In this document: positions 32,468 through 42,329 of the stretch, in pieces
Layout: every line of letters begins with the position of its first letter
How positions within the stretch are numbered: position 1 is the stretch's first letter
From: Deinococcus metalli
GTDB lineage: Bacteria; Deinococcota; Deinococci; Deinococcales; Deinococcaceae
Assembly (NCBI RefSeq): GCF_014201805.1
Contig: NZ_JACHFK010000002.1
Coordinates: forward strand, 62,001 to 126,000
DNA length: 64,000 nucleotides
Reading direction: 5' to 3'
The notes under the pieces: model-generated
Databases searched by the model: none
Seen by the model: only the letters and a program-made list of their open reading frames with translations
What the model was told of the DNA's origin: nothing
Made by a program: the position numbers and the translations under genes

Positions 32468-34405
32468 TCAGTGCAGCGGCTTGCCGGTGGGGCGGGGCGC
32501 GAACAGGGCGGGCATCACGAACGCTTCCAGCGCCGCGTCCTCCGCCAGTGGGGGAGACAGGAAGTACCCCTGCCCCAGGTCGCAGCCCAGGTCGCGCAGC
32601 ATCTCGAGCTGCTTGCGGGTCTCCACGCCCTCGGCCACCACCTGCAACTCCAGGGTGTCCGCGATGCCGATCACGGCCTCGATCAGCGCCAGGGCGAACT
32701 GCGGCGCGCGGCGCGGCGCGCTCAGGTCGGTGATGAAGGACTTGTCGATCTTGATGCAGTTGATGGGCAGGTCGCGCAGGTACGCCAGCGAGGAATACCC
32801 GGTGCCGAAGTCGTCGATGGCGATCTTCACGCCCAGCGCCTGCAGGTCGCGCAGCGAGGACTTCACCACGTCCAGGCGGCGCATCACGGCGCTCTCGGTC
32901 AGCTCGATCTCCAGTGACGACGCGGGGAGGTCCGCGGCCTGGAGCGCGTCCCGCACGATGTCCACGAAATCCGGCTGGATGAACTGGAGCGGCGATACGT
33001 TGACGCTCACCGTCACCGCCAGCCCCGTGATGTCGTTCCAGCGCCGGGCCTGCCGGCACGCCGCCCGCAGCGCCCACGCGCCGAGCGCGATGATCTGCCC
33101 GTTGTTCTCCGCGATGGGAATGAACTCTGCGGCGGAGATCGCCCCGAGTTCCGGGTGGGTCCAGCGCAGCAGGGTCTCGAGTTTGCGCACCACGCCGTCG
33201 TCCAGCGAGCAGATCGGCTGGTACATCACGTGCAGCTCTCCGTTCGCCTGCGCCTGCCCCAGCGCGCGCTCGACCTGCTTGAGCCGCTCGATCGCGGAGT
33301 CCGTGTCGGCCTCGTAGCGGCGCACGCCCGCCTTGCCGTAGCTCTTGACGGTGTACATGGCGCTGTCGGCGTGCTGGATCAGCAGCTGCGCGTCCCGGCC
33401 GTCGTCCGGAAATACGCTGATCCCGATACTCGCGGTGAGGTTCACGATATGGTTGCCGGCCACCATCGGCTGTGACAGTTCGGCCAGCACGTGGTCCGCA
33501 ATGTTCTCCGAGCGGCCGCTCGGGCCGGGCACCAGGGCGACGAATTCGTCCCCGCTCAGGCGCGCCACGAAGGTGCCGGGGCCGGCCGTCCGCTCCAGCC
33601 GGCGCGCGGTCTCCTGCAGCGCGAGATCCCCGATGCGGTGCCCCAGCGTGTCATTGACCAGCTTGAAGCCGTCCAGGTCGATGAACAGCAGAGCGAACGG
33701 CACCTCGCGGGCGATGGTGTCCTCGATGACCTCGTCGATGCGCTGGCGGTTGGGCAGGCCCGTCAGGAGGTCCGTGCCGACCAGCTGCCGCATGGTGTCC
33801 ACCTCGGACATGCTGCGGACATAGCGGTCCTTGAAGCCAATGAAGGCGTTCGTCACCACGAACAGCGCCACGTTCGCGAGGTTCAGTTCCAGCAGCGCGT
33901 ACGTGATGCCCTGGGGTGTCCCGGTGAAGAACGACCGCACCAGATACAGGCCGCTGACCAGGAAAAACAGCGTGAAGAAGACGATCGATGCCAGCCGGGC
34001 GCTGCGCAGGCGTGGAATGAAGAACGACAGCACCTGCAACGCCGGAATCCAGAAGAACGTCTCGGTCATCTGGAGCTGCACCACGTACGTCTGCGGGATC
34101 AGAAACAGGATGAAGACCAGCTTGCCCAGGAACAGGGCGCTCATGGCGAACACCAGCGCCGTCACCGCCATGTTCGTCAGGGTGGGCCGGCGCCACAGCA
34201 ACCCGGACAGCGCGAGCAGCAGCACCATGGCGAACGGGTATGTCACCTGGTCGAAGGTGCTGCCCTGTCCGCTGGGGACGTCGAAGGCCATGCCGATCGC
34301 GAAGGCGAGGGCGGCCAGCGGCAGCGCGAAGAGGAGTGGACGCCGCCACTCGATCTCCGGCTGTGACCGGGCGCGCAGATCTGCTTCGGTGGGGAGCCTG
34401 GCCAT
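32468..34405 (-). CDS. membrane GGDEF-EAL c-di-GMP signalling protein
   Basis: 645 residues: six hydrophobic helices (about 23-41, 54-72, 79-103, 112-130, 138-157, 170-190), GGDEF domain about 207-365 with variant SGDEF (284-288), and EAL domain about 385-630 with variant ETLLRW (410-415), NVSPLQ, IELTESAV, DDFGTGYS, IKIDKSFI and VAEGVE. Both variants occur in active enzymes. Its N-terminal membrane domain resembles that of the GGDEF-terpene synthase fusion (shared GSTFxxxxxP and helix layout). ATG 34405 chosen. Monocistronic. Confidence 0.9.
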   Translation of the reverse strand: MARLPTEADLRARSQPEIEWRRPLLFALPLAALAFAIGMAFDVPSGQGSTFDQVTYPFAMVLLLALSGLLWRRPTLTNMAVTALVFAMSALFLGKLVFILFLIPQTYVVQLQMTETFFWIPALQVLSFFIPRLRSARLASIVFFTLFFLVSGLYLVRSFFTGTPQGITYALLELNLANVALFVVTNAFIGFKDRYVRSMSEVDTMRQLVGTDLLTGLPNRQRIDEVIEDTIAREVPFALLFIDLDGFKLVNDTLGHRIGDLALQETARRLERTAGPGTFVARLSGDEFVALVPGPSGRSENIADHVLAELSQPMVAGNHIVNLTASIGISVFPDDGRDAQLLIQHADSAMYTVKSYGKAGVRRYEADTDSAIERLKQVERALGQAQANGELHVMYQPICSLDDGVVRKLETLLRWTHPELGAISAAEFIPIAENNGQIIALGAWALRAACRQARRWNDITGLAVTVSVNVSPLQFIQPDFVDIVRDALQAADLPASSLEIELTESAVMRRLDVVKSSLRDLQALGVKIAIDDFGTGYSSLAYLRDLPINCIKIDKSFITDLSAPRRAPQFALALIEAVIGIADTLELQVVAEGVETRKQLEMLRDLGCDLGQGYFLSPPLAEDAALEAFVMPALFAPRPTGKPLH

Positions 34406-34615
34406 GACTGGCTCAGATGCTATGACGTCGTATCTCTCAGATTCCTTTCACGCGTTGGCGGGTCCCGTCCCCCGTTGCCGGAACGTCGGTTGACATCGAC
34501 TCAATTTTGGTTTACGCCGGCTTCACGTGCTGCTCACGTGGTGTGGCTGGAGCGGAGTCGCATGTCCGGCGACTTCGCTCCAGCCAGGCTTTCCAGGACT
34601 GGTGCCCGGGTGTCT

Positions 34616-35449
34616 CTACTTCTGTCCAGCCCGCACGGGGATCGGCAGCGCGAGCGCTCGGCCTCCCCAGTCCTGCCGCATCCACCCCCAGTCGGGCTCG
34701 TCCACCGGGGGCGTGCGGCGCGCGTCACCGGTCGCCTCGCCCGCCATGAAGTTCAGGTAGTACACGTTGCTGCCCGGCGCCGCCGCGACCGGGTGGTACC
34801 CGCGGCGGCTGAGAATCACGTCGCCGTCCCGGGCGACCAGGGCCTCGTCGTCGCCGTCCTCGGGGGAGTAGTTGCGGTGGATCGCCCAGCCGTGGGCGGG
34901 CTGCACGCGGTAGTGGTACGTTTCCTCGATGTAGAGGCTGCTCAGCTGCCCGTCGTGGCGGTGCGGTGGCCACCCGCTCCAGTTACCGCTGGGCGTGTAG
35001 ACCTCGTACACCAGCAGCCGCTCGGCCGCTTGGTCCGGCCCCAGCACGTGGCTGACCTGCCGGGTCGCGTTCGCGCCGCCCCTCATCTCGACCTGGATGT
35101 CCTCCGGCCGGACGAGCCGCACCGGCAACGTGCCGGTGGCGGGAGCGCCGCCGTGCGCGAAGGTGCCGGTGCCCTCCACGCGGTACGCCGTGCCCGGCGG
35201 CAGGTACACCACGGTCGGCAGTTCCTCGAACACCCCGCGCCGCGAGACGTCGTGCGTGGCGCCCCGCACCGTGACGTGCAGCGCTCCCTGTTGCGGCACG
35301 ACGGCGACCTCGTTCGCGCCAGTGTGGCCGTCGTGCGCGGCGCCGTCCAGCGTCACCACGCCGAAGGACAGGTGGGTCCAGCCGGCGCTGGCGGGCGTGA
35401 GGTCCACCTGCCCGGCCGCGTCGGGACGCAGATGGTCCCTGGAAGTCAC
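34616..35449 (-). CDS. iolB: 5-deoxy-glucuronate isomerase
   Basis: 277 residues, near the 271 of B. subtilis IolB. It converts 5-deoxyglucuronate to 5-dehydro-2-deoxygluconate. Seen: the cupin metal histidines in WPPHRHDGQ and EETYHYRVQP, GWAIHRNYSPEDG and VNYYLNFMAGE-like VYYLNFMAGE. The GTG at 35449 overlaps the iolG stop (GTGA). Last gene of the inositol operon; 210 bp follow before the next gene, with no clear terminator. Confidence 0.92.
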   Translation of the reverse strand: MTSRDHLRPDAAGQVDLTPASAGWTHLSFGVVTLDGAAHDGHTGANEVAVVPQQGALHVTVRGATHDVSRRGVFEELPTVVYLPPGTAYRVEGTGTFAHGGAPATGTLPVRLVRPEDIQVEMRGGANATRQVSHVLGPDQAAERLLVYEVYTPSGNWSGWPPHRHDGQLSSLYIEETYHYRVQPAHGWAIHRNYSPEDGDDEALVARDGDVILSRRGYHPVAAAPGSNVYYLNFMAGEATGDARRTPPVDEPDWGWMRQDWGGRALALPIPVRAGQK

Positions 35450-36486
35450 GGCGTCGCCTGCACGTCCTGAACGCGCACCGGTCGGCCCTCCTTCAGGCTG
35501 CGGGTACACGCCAGCGCGAGCCGCAGCGACTCGACCGCGTCGTGGGCGCCCGGCGTGGGCGCGCGGCCCTCGCGCAGGGCCAGCACGAACGCGGCGATCT
35601 CGGCTCGGTACGCGTCCCGGAAGCGGTCCATGAAGAAGTGGTAGTGGTCCATGCCCACGCCCTCGCCGTAGCGCAGCAGCGCCGTCTTCGGCGTCGCGTC
35701 CATGACCAGCTTGCCGCCAGACCCGAAGACCTCGGTGCGGACGTCGTAGCCGTACACGGCGCGGCGCGAGTTCTGCACCACGCCCTGCGCGCCGTTCTCG
35801 AAGCGCAGCAGCGCGGTGGTGGTGTCCACGTCCCCGATCTCCCCGATGGCCGGATCGACGTTGACGCTCCCCACGGCAGTCACCTCGGTGACCTCGCCCA
35901 CCAGGAAGCGCGCGATGTCCAGGTCGTGAATCGCCTGATCGAGGAATACCCCGCCGGAGATCTTCAGGTACTCCAGCGGGGGCGGCGCCGGGTCGCGGCC
36001 GGTCGCGCTGAACTGCTCGATGACGCCGACCTCGCCCGCGTCGATGCGCTCCCTGGCCTGGATGTACGGCGCGTCGTAGCGGCGGTTGAACCCGATCTGG
36101 AAGGGCACGCCGCGCTCCTGCACGATGCGCATGACCCGCTCGGTCTCGGCCAGATCGGCGGCCACGGGCTTCTCGCAGAAGATCGCCTTGCCGGCCAGCG
36201 CCGCCGCCTCGATCAGCGCGGCGTGCGTGCTCGTCGGCGTGACGATGATGACGGCCTCGACGTCCGGGTCATGGATGGCGTCCAGGGGGTCCGCATACGT
36301 GCGCGCCGCCCGCGTCAGGCGCGCGACGGTCTGCGCGGCCGCCTCCACCGGATCGGCAACGGCGACCACCTGCGCGTCCGGCAGACCGATCAGGGCGTGG
36401 CCGTGCTCGACGCCCATGCGGCCGGCACCGAGGATGGCGAAACGGAGGGGGGGCGGAGCGGTGTTCATCGTGGCGGGGTCAGTCAT
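35446..36486 (-). CDS. iolG: inositol 2-dehydrogenase
   Basis: 346 residues of the Gfo/Idh/MocA family: NAD motif FAILGAGRMGVEHGH, catalytic Lys in IFCEKPVA, GFNRRYD, and the Asp/His pair in LDQAIHDLDIARFLVGE. It oxidises myo-inositol (C2) to scyllo-inosose, the first step of the pathway. The start overlaps the iolJ-like gene by 8 nt. A second homologue lies in the same operon, so substrates may be split between them. Confidence 0.9.
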   Translation of the reverse strand: MTDPATMNTAPPPLRFAILGAGRMGVEHGHALIGLPDAQVVAVADPVEAAAQTVARLTRAARTYADPLDAIHDPDVEAVIIVTPTSTHAALIEAAALAGKAIFCEKPVAADLAETERVMRIVQERGVPFQIGFNRRYDAPYIQARERIDAGEVGVIEQFSATGRDPAPPPLEYLKISGGVFLDQAIHDLDIARFLVGEVTEVTAVGSVNVDPAIGEIGDVDTTTALLRFENGAQGVVQNSRRAVYGYDVRTEVFGSGGKLVMDATPKTALLRYGEGVGMDHYHFFMDRFRDAYRAEIAAFVLALREGRAPTPGAHDAVESLRLALACTRSLKEGRPVRVQDVQATP

Positions 36487-37306
36487 GGTCGTGTCCTTGG
36501 GGGTGCAGGAAGTCGAGGTAGGGTGCGGCGGCGTCCCGGACGGCCGCGCGGATGGCCGCGTACCCGGCGCGGTGCGTGGGCAGGCCGGGCGACGCCGCCC
36601 ACGCGGTCCGCACCGCGCGGTACAGGGCGCTGCCGATGTTCACCTTGGTCACGCCGGCGGCCACCGCGGCCCGCAGGTCGGCCGGGTCGATGCCGCTGCC
36701 GCCGTGCAGCACCAGCGGCCCGCCCACCCGCTCTCCGATGCGGCGCAGCAACCCGAGGTCGAGTCGGCTGGCGTGGCCGTGCTCGCTGCCCACCGCGCAC
36801 GCGATCAGGTCGGCGCCGGCGTCTCGCAGCGCGCGGGCCTGGTCGGGGTCGGTGGTGTCGAGCACGTTGTCGTCGGCGCCGGGCAACCCGAAGCCCTCGG
36901 CGCTGACTTCCAGGGCCGCGCCGCACGCGCGCGCGATGACGGCCAGGTGGGCGGTCACGCGCCGGGTTTCCTCGAAGGGCAGGCCCTGGCCGTCGAACAT
37001 CACGCTTCCGTAGCCGGCGCGCAGGCACGCGACCACCTGATCCACGTCCCGCCCGTGGTCGAGGTGCAGCGCGACCGGCACGCGGACCTCGTCGGCCAGC
37101 GCGCGGACCATCTGCGCGAACACGTGCGGGCTCGCCTGGGCCAGGTCCGCCGGGTACGTCTGGAGGATCACCGGGCGTCCGGCGGCCTCGGCGGCCTCAA
37201 CACATCCCCTGGCCATCTCCAGCGAGCAGACGTTGTACGCCGGCAGGGCGTAGCCGCCGGCCAGCGCGGCGGCGTACAGCGGCCGGGCGTCCGCGTACCA
37301 CGTCAC
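36479..37306 (-). CDS. iolJ: class II aldolase, IolJ-like
   Basis: 275 residues of the class II fructose-bisphosphate aldolase family: NVCSLEMARGCVEAAEAAG, zinc-ligand segments in ALHLDHGRD and AVGSEHGHAS, and LHGGSGIDPADLRAAVAAGVTKVNIGSALY. In inositol operons this gene cleaves 2-deoxy-5-keto-gluconate 6-phosphate to dihydroxyacetone phosphate and malonate semialdehyde. GTG 37306 overlaps the iolC stop. The role is set by context; it could act on other sugar phosphates. Confidence 0.85.
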   Translation of the reverse strand: MTWYADARPLYAAALAGGYALPAYNVCSLEMARGCVEAAEAAGRPVILQTYPADLAQASPHVFAQMVRALADEVRVPVALHLDHGRDVDQVVACLRAGYGSVMFDGQGLPFEETRRVTAHLAVIARACGAALEVSAEGFGLPGADDNVLDTTDPDQARALRDAGADLIACAVGSEHGHASRLDLGLLRRIGERVGGPLVLHGGSGIDPADLRAAVAAGVTKVNIGSALYRAVRTAWAASPGLPTHRAGYAAIRAAVRDAAAPYLDFLHPQGHDHD

Positions 37307-38313
37307 GCCGGGCCGTCCATCAGGGCCTGGACCTCCGCCCACGTGGGCGTGAAGTTCGCGCAGCCGATCCGCGTGACCACGATGGCCCCGCACGCGTTCC
37401 CGACCCGCGCGGCCCCCGGCCAGTCCAGGCCTCGCAGCCGCCCGGCGACCACGCCTGCCGCGAATGCGTCGCCGGCGCCCAACACGCTCAGCACCTCGAC
37501 CGGGAAGCCCGGCACGGTCACGGCCGCCTCGCCCTGTCGGTGGACGGTGCAGCCGCGCGCGCCCTCCTTGACGATCACGACCGGCACCTCCGCGAGCAGC
37601 GCGGCCGTGTTCGCGGCCACGTCGCCGCGGATCTCCGGCGCGGTGATCATCGAGTGGCGGATCGTCACATCGGCGGGATCGCGCAGCAGGGCGGCGTTGA
37701 TCTCCTCCTCGGTGCCCAGCACCACGTCCACGTCGCGCAGCAGCGCCCGGATATTCAGGCCGTACCCCAGCAGGCCCGGCCACATGTCCGCGCGGAAGTC
37801 CAGGTCGAGGTACACCGGCACGCCCGCTCCGTGTGCCCGTCTGGCCGCGTGCAGCGTGGCGGAGCGCCCGGGATCGCGTGCCAGCGCCGAGCCGTTCACC
37901 ACCAGCGCCCGCGCCGCCTCAATGGGCGCGGCGTCGATGTCGGGGATGCCCAGCTGGATGTCGGCGGCGTTCTCGCGGTAGAAGGTGATCGGAAAGCGGT
38001 CCGGCGGCTGGATGCCCAGCAGCACCGCGCTGGTGCGCGTGCCGGGCTTGCGGGGGATGTAGCGCGTCTCGACGTTCTCCCGCTCCAGGCCGGCCAGGAT
38101 GAAGTCCCCGACCTGATCCTCGCCCACCGCCGTGAGCAGCGCCGAGCGCACGCCCAGGCGGCTCGCGCCCACGGCGATGTTCAGCGGACTGCCGCCCAGG
38201 TACGCCCCGAAGCGCGTGATCTCGGAAAACGGCGCGCCGATGTCGTCCGAGTACAGGTCGATGGACGAGCGGCCCACCGTGAACAGCTCGGTGCCGGGGG
38301 TCGGGTCCGTCAC
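37303..38313 (-). CDS. iolC: 5-dehydro-2-deoxygluconokinase
   Basis: 336 residues of the PfkB/ribokinase family: VGRSSIDLYSDDIGAPFSEI at the N-terminus (typical of IolC), LGGSPLNIAVGASRLG, FYRENAADIQL, and the catalytic GAGDAFAAGVV with its Asp base. It phosphorylates 5-dehydro-2-deoxygluconate, the inducer-forming step in other bacteria. GTG start overlapping the iolE stop; stop overlapping the iolJ start. Confidence 0.93.
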   Translation of the reverse strand: MTDPTPGTELFTVGRSSIDLYSDDIGAPFSEITRFGAYLGGSPLNIAVGASRLGVRSALLTAVGEDQVGDFILAGLERENVETRYIPRKPGTRTSAVLLGIQPPDRFPITFYRENAADIQLGIPDIDAAPIEAARALVVNGSALARDPGRSATLHAARRAHGAGVPVYLDLDFRADMWPGLLGYGLNIRALLRDVDVVLGTEEEINAALLRDPADVTIRHSMITAPEIRGDVAANTAALLAEVPVVIVKEGARGCTVHRQGEAAVTVPGFPVEVLSVLGAGDAFAAGVVAGRLRGLDWPGAARVGNACGAIVVTRIGCANFTPTWAEVQALMDGPA

Positions 38314-39260
38314 GCGCTGGTCCCGCCCGCCAGGCCGCGCAGGTAATCCAGATTCGCCGTCGCGCTCACGAGCGGCTCGCCCATGCCCGGCAACACGTCC
38401 TGCTCGACCGTGATCCAGCCCGCGTACCCGCCGCGTTCCAGTTCGCCCAGCACGGCCGGGAAGGGCACCACACCGCGACCCAGCTCGCAGAACACGCCGG
38501 CACCGACGGCCTGCTGGTATGTCAGGCCCTGGGTGCGGGCGTGGGCGGCCACGTCGGCGGACATGTCCTTGAAGTGCACGTACCACACGCGGCCACGCAG
38601 GGCCTTCAGGCCCTCCAGCACGACTGCCGGGTCGCTGGTGCCGCTGCCGTACAGGAAGTGCCCGGTGTCGAACACCAGGCCGACCAGCGCCGGATCGGTG
38701 CGCTCCAGGAAGGTGGCGATCTCGGCCGGCGTCTCGACGTACCCGCCGCAGTGGTGGTGGAACACCGTGCGCAGGCCCGTCTCGGCCCGCACCGCGCGGG
38801 CGATGCGCTCGGCGCCGGCGGTGAAGGCGGCCCAGCCGGCGTCGTCCAGCGACAGGTCCGGCGTGATGTGCCCGGCGTTCTGAAGTCTTGGCGCGTCCCG
38901 GCTGTGCTCGTCGGCCAGCACGACCAGCGGCGACCACCCGTCGCCCACGTCCGCCACCGCCGCGAGCTGCCGGGCAATCCTCAGCACGCGCGCCTCGCCC
39001 TCCGCGTGGGCGGCCGGGTCGCGCAGGTACACGCCCTCGTACGCACCCAGCATGGTCAGGTTCCGGCTGTGCAGGGCCGCGCGCAGGGCGGGGATGTCGG
39101 TCGGGAGGTAGCCGTAGTCCCCGAGTTCGGTGCCCCGGTAACCGGCCAGCACGAGTTCGTCCAGCATGCGCGGCGCGGGGACACCCTCGCCGAAGCCCTC
39201 GATGGTGCCCCACGAGCAGGGCGCGTTGCCGAACCGGATGGAGGATGGGGATGCGCTCAC
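38310..39260 (-). CDS. iolE: inosose dehydratase-type TIM-barrel protein
   Basis: 316 residues of the xylose-isomerase-like sugar-phosphate isomerase/epimerase fold, with family metal ligands likely in VFHHHCGGYVE, VFDTGHFLYG, VHFKD and WITVEQDV. The start RFGNAPCSWGTIEG matches IolE. It dehydrates scyllo-inosose to the dione used by IolD. The IolE/IolI relatives share the fold, so IolI-type isomerase activity cannot be excluded. GTG 39260 has AGGAG 5-6 nt upstream. Confidence 0.88.
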   Translation of the reverse strand: MSASPSSIRFGNAPCSWGTIEGFGEGVPAPRMLDELVLAGYRGTELGDYGYLPTDIPALRAALHSRNLTMLGAYEGVYLRDPAAHAEGEARVLRIARQLAAVADVGDGWSPLVVLADEHSRDAPRLQNAGHITPDLSLDDAGWAAFTAGAERIARAVRAETGLRTVFHHHCGGYVETPAEIATFLERTDPALVGLVFDTGHFLYGSGTSDPAVVLEGLKALRGRVWYVHFKDMSADVAAHARTQGLTYQQAVGAGVFCELGRGVVPFPAVLGELERGGYAGWITVEQDVLPGMGEPLVSATANLDYLRGLAGGTSA

Positions 39261-39297
39261 GACAGCTCCTGTGGGATAGGGAAGGGGGGGCGGCCGG

Positions 39298-41187
39298 TCA
39301 TCCGGCGTCCGGGGTGGTCGCGGCGGAGTACGGCACCTGCTGAGCGAGGTGCTGCTCGTAGGCCCGGCGCGCCGCCGTGACACCTGGCTGCGCCGACACG
39401 GCCGCGATGGGCACGTCCCACCACGACTCGAAGCCCGGCACGCGCTCGCGCAGGTTCACCGGCACCACGACCACGTGCACGCCGCCCTGGGCGTGCGCGG
39501 CGTCCACCGCCGAGCGCAACTCGGCCAGCGTGGCGGCCTGGAGCGCGTGCGCGCCCATGCCCTGCGCGTGCTTCACGAAATCCAGCGCCACGGTGGGTCC
39601 GTCGGTGCGGCCAGTGTGCGGATCGCGGTGGCGCAGCTCGTTGTTGAAGCTGGGACTGCCGCACTCCATCTGCAGGCCCCGGATGCTCATGAACGCCCGG
39701 TTGTCCACCAGCACGACCGTCAGGTTCACGTTCTCCGCGACAGCTGTCACGAGTTCCGAGTTCAGCATCAGGTACGAGCCGTCCCCGACCATCACGACCA
39801 CGCGCCGCTCCGGCTCGGCCAGCGCCACGCCCAGGCCCGCCGGGATCTCGTAGCCCATGCAGGAAAAGCCGTACTCGACGTGATAGGCCCTGGGATCTTC
39901 GGCGCGCCACAGCCGCACGAGGTCGCCGGGCATGCTGCCGGCGGCGCAGATCACCGTGGCGTGCCCGCCGACCACGTCGTTCACGGTGCCGATCACGCTG
40001 CCCTGCGACGGCGGCGTGCTGCCGGTGTCGGCCCGCTGGGCGTCCACGGCCGCGGTCCACTCCTCACGCAGCGCGGCGATCTCGGCCGCATACTCGGGCG
40101 CGACGGTGTGGTCCGCCAGCGCCGCCGCGAGGGCCACCAGCGCGTCCCGCGCGTCCGCGACCACGCTCAGCGCGCCGAGTTTGGCGGCGTCCATCGGCAC
40201 GACGTTCACGCCGATCACGCGCACATCCGGCGCGAAGGCGGTCTTGCTGGCGGTCACGAAGTCGCCCAGGCGCGTGCCCACCGCGACGATCAGGTCGGCG
40301 TCGCGTGCCAGCCGGTTCGCGGCCAGCCCGCCGATGGCCCCGATCGGCCCGGCGTTCTGCGGGTGGTTCCACGGCACCGCGCCCTTCCCGGCCTGCGACT
40401 CGCAGAACGGCAGCCCGGTCGCCCCGGCCAGCGCGGCCAGCGCCCCTTCCGCCCCGCTGTAGATCACGCCGCCGCCGCCCACGATCAGCGGCCGCTTCGC
40501 CGCGCGGATCAGGGCCGCCGCGTGCCCGATCAGTTCCGCCTCGGGTGGGGGCCGACGGACGCGCCACACGCGCTCGTTGAAGAAGGCGTCAGGCCAGTCG
40601 TAGGCCTCGGTCTGCACGTCCTCGGGCAGCGACACCACGACCGCGCCGGTCTCGGCCGGGTCGGTCAGCACGCGCATCGCCTCCGGCAGCGCCGACAGCA
40701 GCTGCTCGGGCCGGGAGATCCGGGTGTAGAAGCGGCTGACCGGCCGGAAGCAGTCGTTCACGCTCACGTCGTGCTCGGTGGGGTGCTCCACCTGTTGCAG
40801 CACGGGGTCCGGCAGGCGGTTGGCGAAGAAGTCGCTGGGCAGCAGCAGCACCGGCAGGCGGTTCACGGTGGCCAGCGCCGCGCCGGTGAGCATGTTCGTG
40901 CTGCCAGGGCCGACCGAGGCCGTGCACGCGTAGGTCTGGAGCCGGCCCCGGTGCCGGGCGAACGCGGCGGCCACGTGCACCATGCCCTGCTCGTTCTGCG
41001 GGCGGTAGGTGGGCAGATCAAGCGCGTCCCCGTATTCCTCCAGCGCCTGCCCCAGGCCCGCCACGTTGCCGTGCCCGAAGATGCCCCACACGCCGGGAAT
41101 AAGCCGCTGCCGCACGCCGTCGCGCTCGCTGTACTGCGCCGCCAGGAAGTGCACCACGGCCTGCGCGACCGTCAGGCGGCGGGTCAC
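39298..41187 (-). CDS. iolD: 3D-(3,5/4)-trihydroxycyclohexane-1,2-dione hydrolase (ThDP enzyme)
   Basis: 629 residues of the acetolactate-synthase-like ThDP family: PGVWGIFGHGNVAGLGQAL, the cofactor Glu in YRPQNEQGMVHVA, TASVGPGSTNMLTGAA, and the ThDP/Mg motif GDGSYLMLNSELVTAVAENVN. It opens the ring to 5-deoxy-glucuronate. The GTG start overlaps the stop of the second iolG-like gene (GTGA). Confidence 0.95.
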   Translation of the reverse strand: MTRRLTVAQAVVHFLAAQYSERDGVRQRLIPGVWGIFGHGNVAGLGQALEEYGDALDLPTYRPQNEQGMVHVAAAFARHRGRLQTYACTASVGPGSTNMLTGAALATVNRLPVLLLPSDFFANRLPDPVLQQVEHPTEHDVSVNDCFRPVSRFYTRISRPEQLLSALPEAMRVLTDPAETGAVVVSLPEDVQTEAYDWPDAFFNERVWRVRRPPPEAELIGHAAALIRAAKRPLIVGGGGVIYSGAEGALAALAGATGLPFCESQAGKGAVPWNHPQNAGPIGAIGGLAANRLARDADLIVAVGTRLGDFVTASKTAFAPDVRVIGVNVVPMDAAKLGALSVVADARDALVALAAALADHTVAPEYAAEIAALREEWTAAVDAQRADTGSTPPSQGSVIGTVNDVVGGHATVICAAGSMPGDLVRLWRAEDPRAYHVEYGFSCMGYEIPAGLGVALAEPERRVVVMVGDGSYLMLNSELVTAVAENVNLTVVLVDNRAFMSIRGLQMECGSPSFNNELRHRDPHTGRTDGPTVALDFVKHAQGMGAHALQAATLAELRSAVDAAHAQGGVHVVVVPVNLRERVPGFESWWDVPIAAVSAQPGVTAARRAYEQHLAQQVPYSAATTPDAG

Positions 41188-42257
41188 GACCGGCCCTCCA
41201 GCGGAAACTCGTTCATGATCTCCTCTCCGAACTCCGGCACCCGCACCGTCTCGCCGGTGACCAGCGCGTGCTGCGCGGCCAGGGCCAGCTGCAGCGAGTG
41301 CAGCGCGTCCCGCACTGAGGGCGTGAGCGCGTGGCCTGTCTGCACGCCGCGCGCGAATGCGGTGATCTCCGCGGCGTACGCGGCGGGAAAGCGCTCGCTG
41401 AAATGCCGGGGCCGGTCGTGCGACACGCCCCGCGCGTCATAGACCGTCAGGTCCGGGCGGCGGTCCTGCTCGATGTGCAGCCGCCCCCGCTCGCCCAGCA
41501 CCTCGGTGCGGATGTCGTAGCCGTACGCGGTGCGCAGGCCCACTTCCAGCGTGCCGAGCGCGCCGTTCTCGAAGCGCAGCAGGGCCAGGGCCGTGTCGTG
41601 CTCGCCGTGGTCGGCCAGCTCGGGCTTCACGAGCGCCCCCCCGATGGCCCGCACCTCGGTCACCTCGCCCACCAGGAAGCGCGCCAGGTCCAGGTCGTGG
41701 CCGCCCATGTCGACCATCAGGCCGCCGGCCGTGATCAGGTACCCGGTGGGCGGGGGTTCGGGGTCGCGGCCCACCGCGCGGAAACCCTCCAGCCGCCCCA
41801 GTTCCCCGGCGTCGATGCGGCGCTTGGCGTCCACGTAGGCCGGATCGTAGCGGCGCTGGAAGCCCACCTGGTTGGGCACCCCGGCGGCCTCGACGGCGCG
41901 CACGGCGCGGGCGGCGTCCTCCAGGGATTTGGCCAGCGGCTTCTCGGTGAAGATGGCCTTCCCGGCGCGGGCGGCCGCCTCGATGGCGTCGGCGTGCGTG
42001 CCGGCCGGCGTGCTGATCAGCACGGCCTCGACGTCCGGCTGGGCCAGGACGTGGGCGAGGTCCGTGCTGGCCTGCGCGCCCAGCTCCGCGGCGACGTGGC
42101 GGGCATGGTCCTCGCTGACGTCCATCACCCAGGTGATCTGCACGCCGCGCACGGTCGCCAGAACCTGCGCGTGCGCCTGGCCCATGCGGCCCGCGCCGAT
42201 CATGGCGCAGCGCAGCGCGCCGCCGGGACGCGGGGAAGCGGGGGGGTGATCGGTCAT
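41184..42257 (-). CDS. second inositol dehydrogenase-like oxidoreductase (Gfo/Idh/MocA)
   Basis: 357 residues, paralogous to the iolG at the other end of the operon: MIGAGRMGQAHAQVLATV, IFTEKPLAKSLED (catalytic Lys), GFQRRYDPAYVDAKRRIDAG, and VDMGGHDLDLARFLVGE. It probably oxidises another inositol isomer or an inositol derivative (for example scyllo or D-chiro); exact specificity is unknown. GGAGG is 6 nt before the ATG. First catabolic gene after the transporter. Confidence 0.85.
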   Translation of the reverse strand: MTDHPPASPRPGGALRCAMIGAGRMGQAHAQVLATVRGVQITWVMDVSEDHARHVAAELGAQASTDLAHVLAQPDVEAVLISTPAGTHADAIEAAARAGKAIFTEKPLAKSLEDAARAVRAVEAAGVPNQVGFQRRYDPAYVDAKRRIDAGELGRLEGFRAVGRDPEPPPTGYLITAGGLMVDMGGHDLDLARFLVGEVTEVRAIGGALVKPELADHGEHDTALALLRFENGALGTLEVGLRTAYGYDIRTEVLGERGRLHIEQDRRPDLTVYDARGVSHDRPRHFSERFPAAYAAEITAFARGVQTGHALTPSVRDALHSLQLALAAQHALVTGETVRVPEFGEEIMNEFPLEGRS

Positions 42258-42329
42258 CAGTGGCCTCCGGAGGTCATGCGGCGCATGACCGCGGGTGAAG
42301 GGGACAGGGTGGGCATCTCAGGTGGGCCA

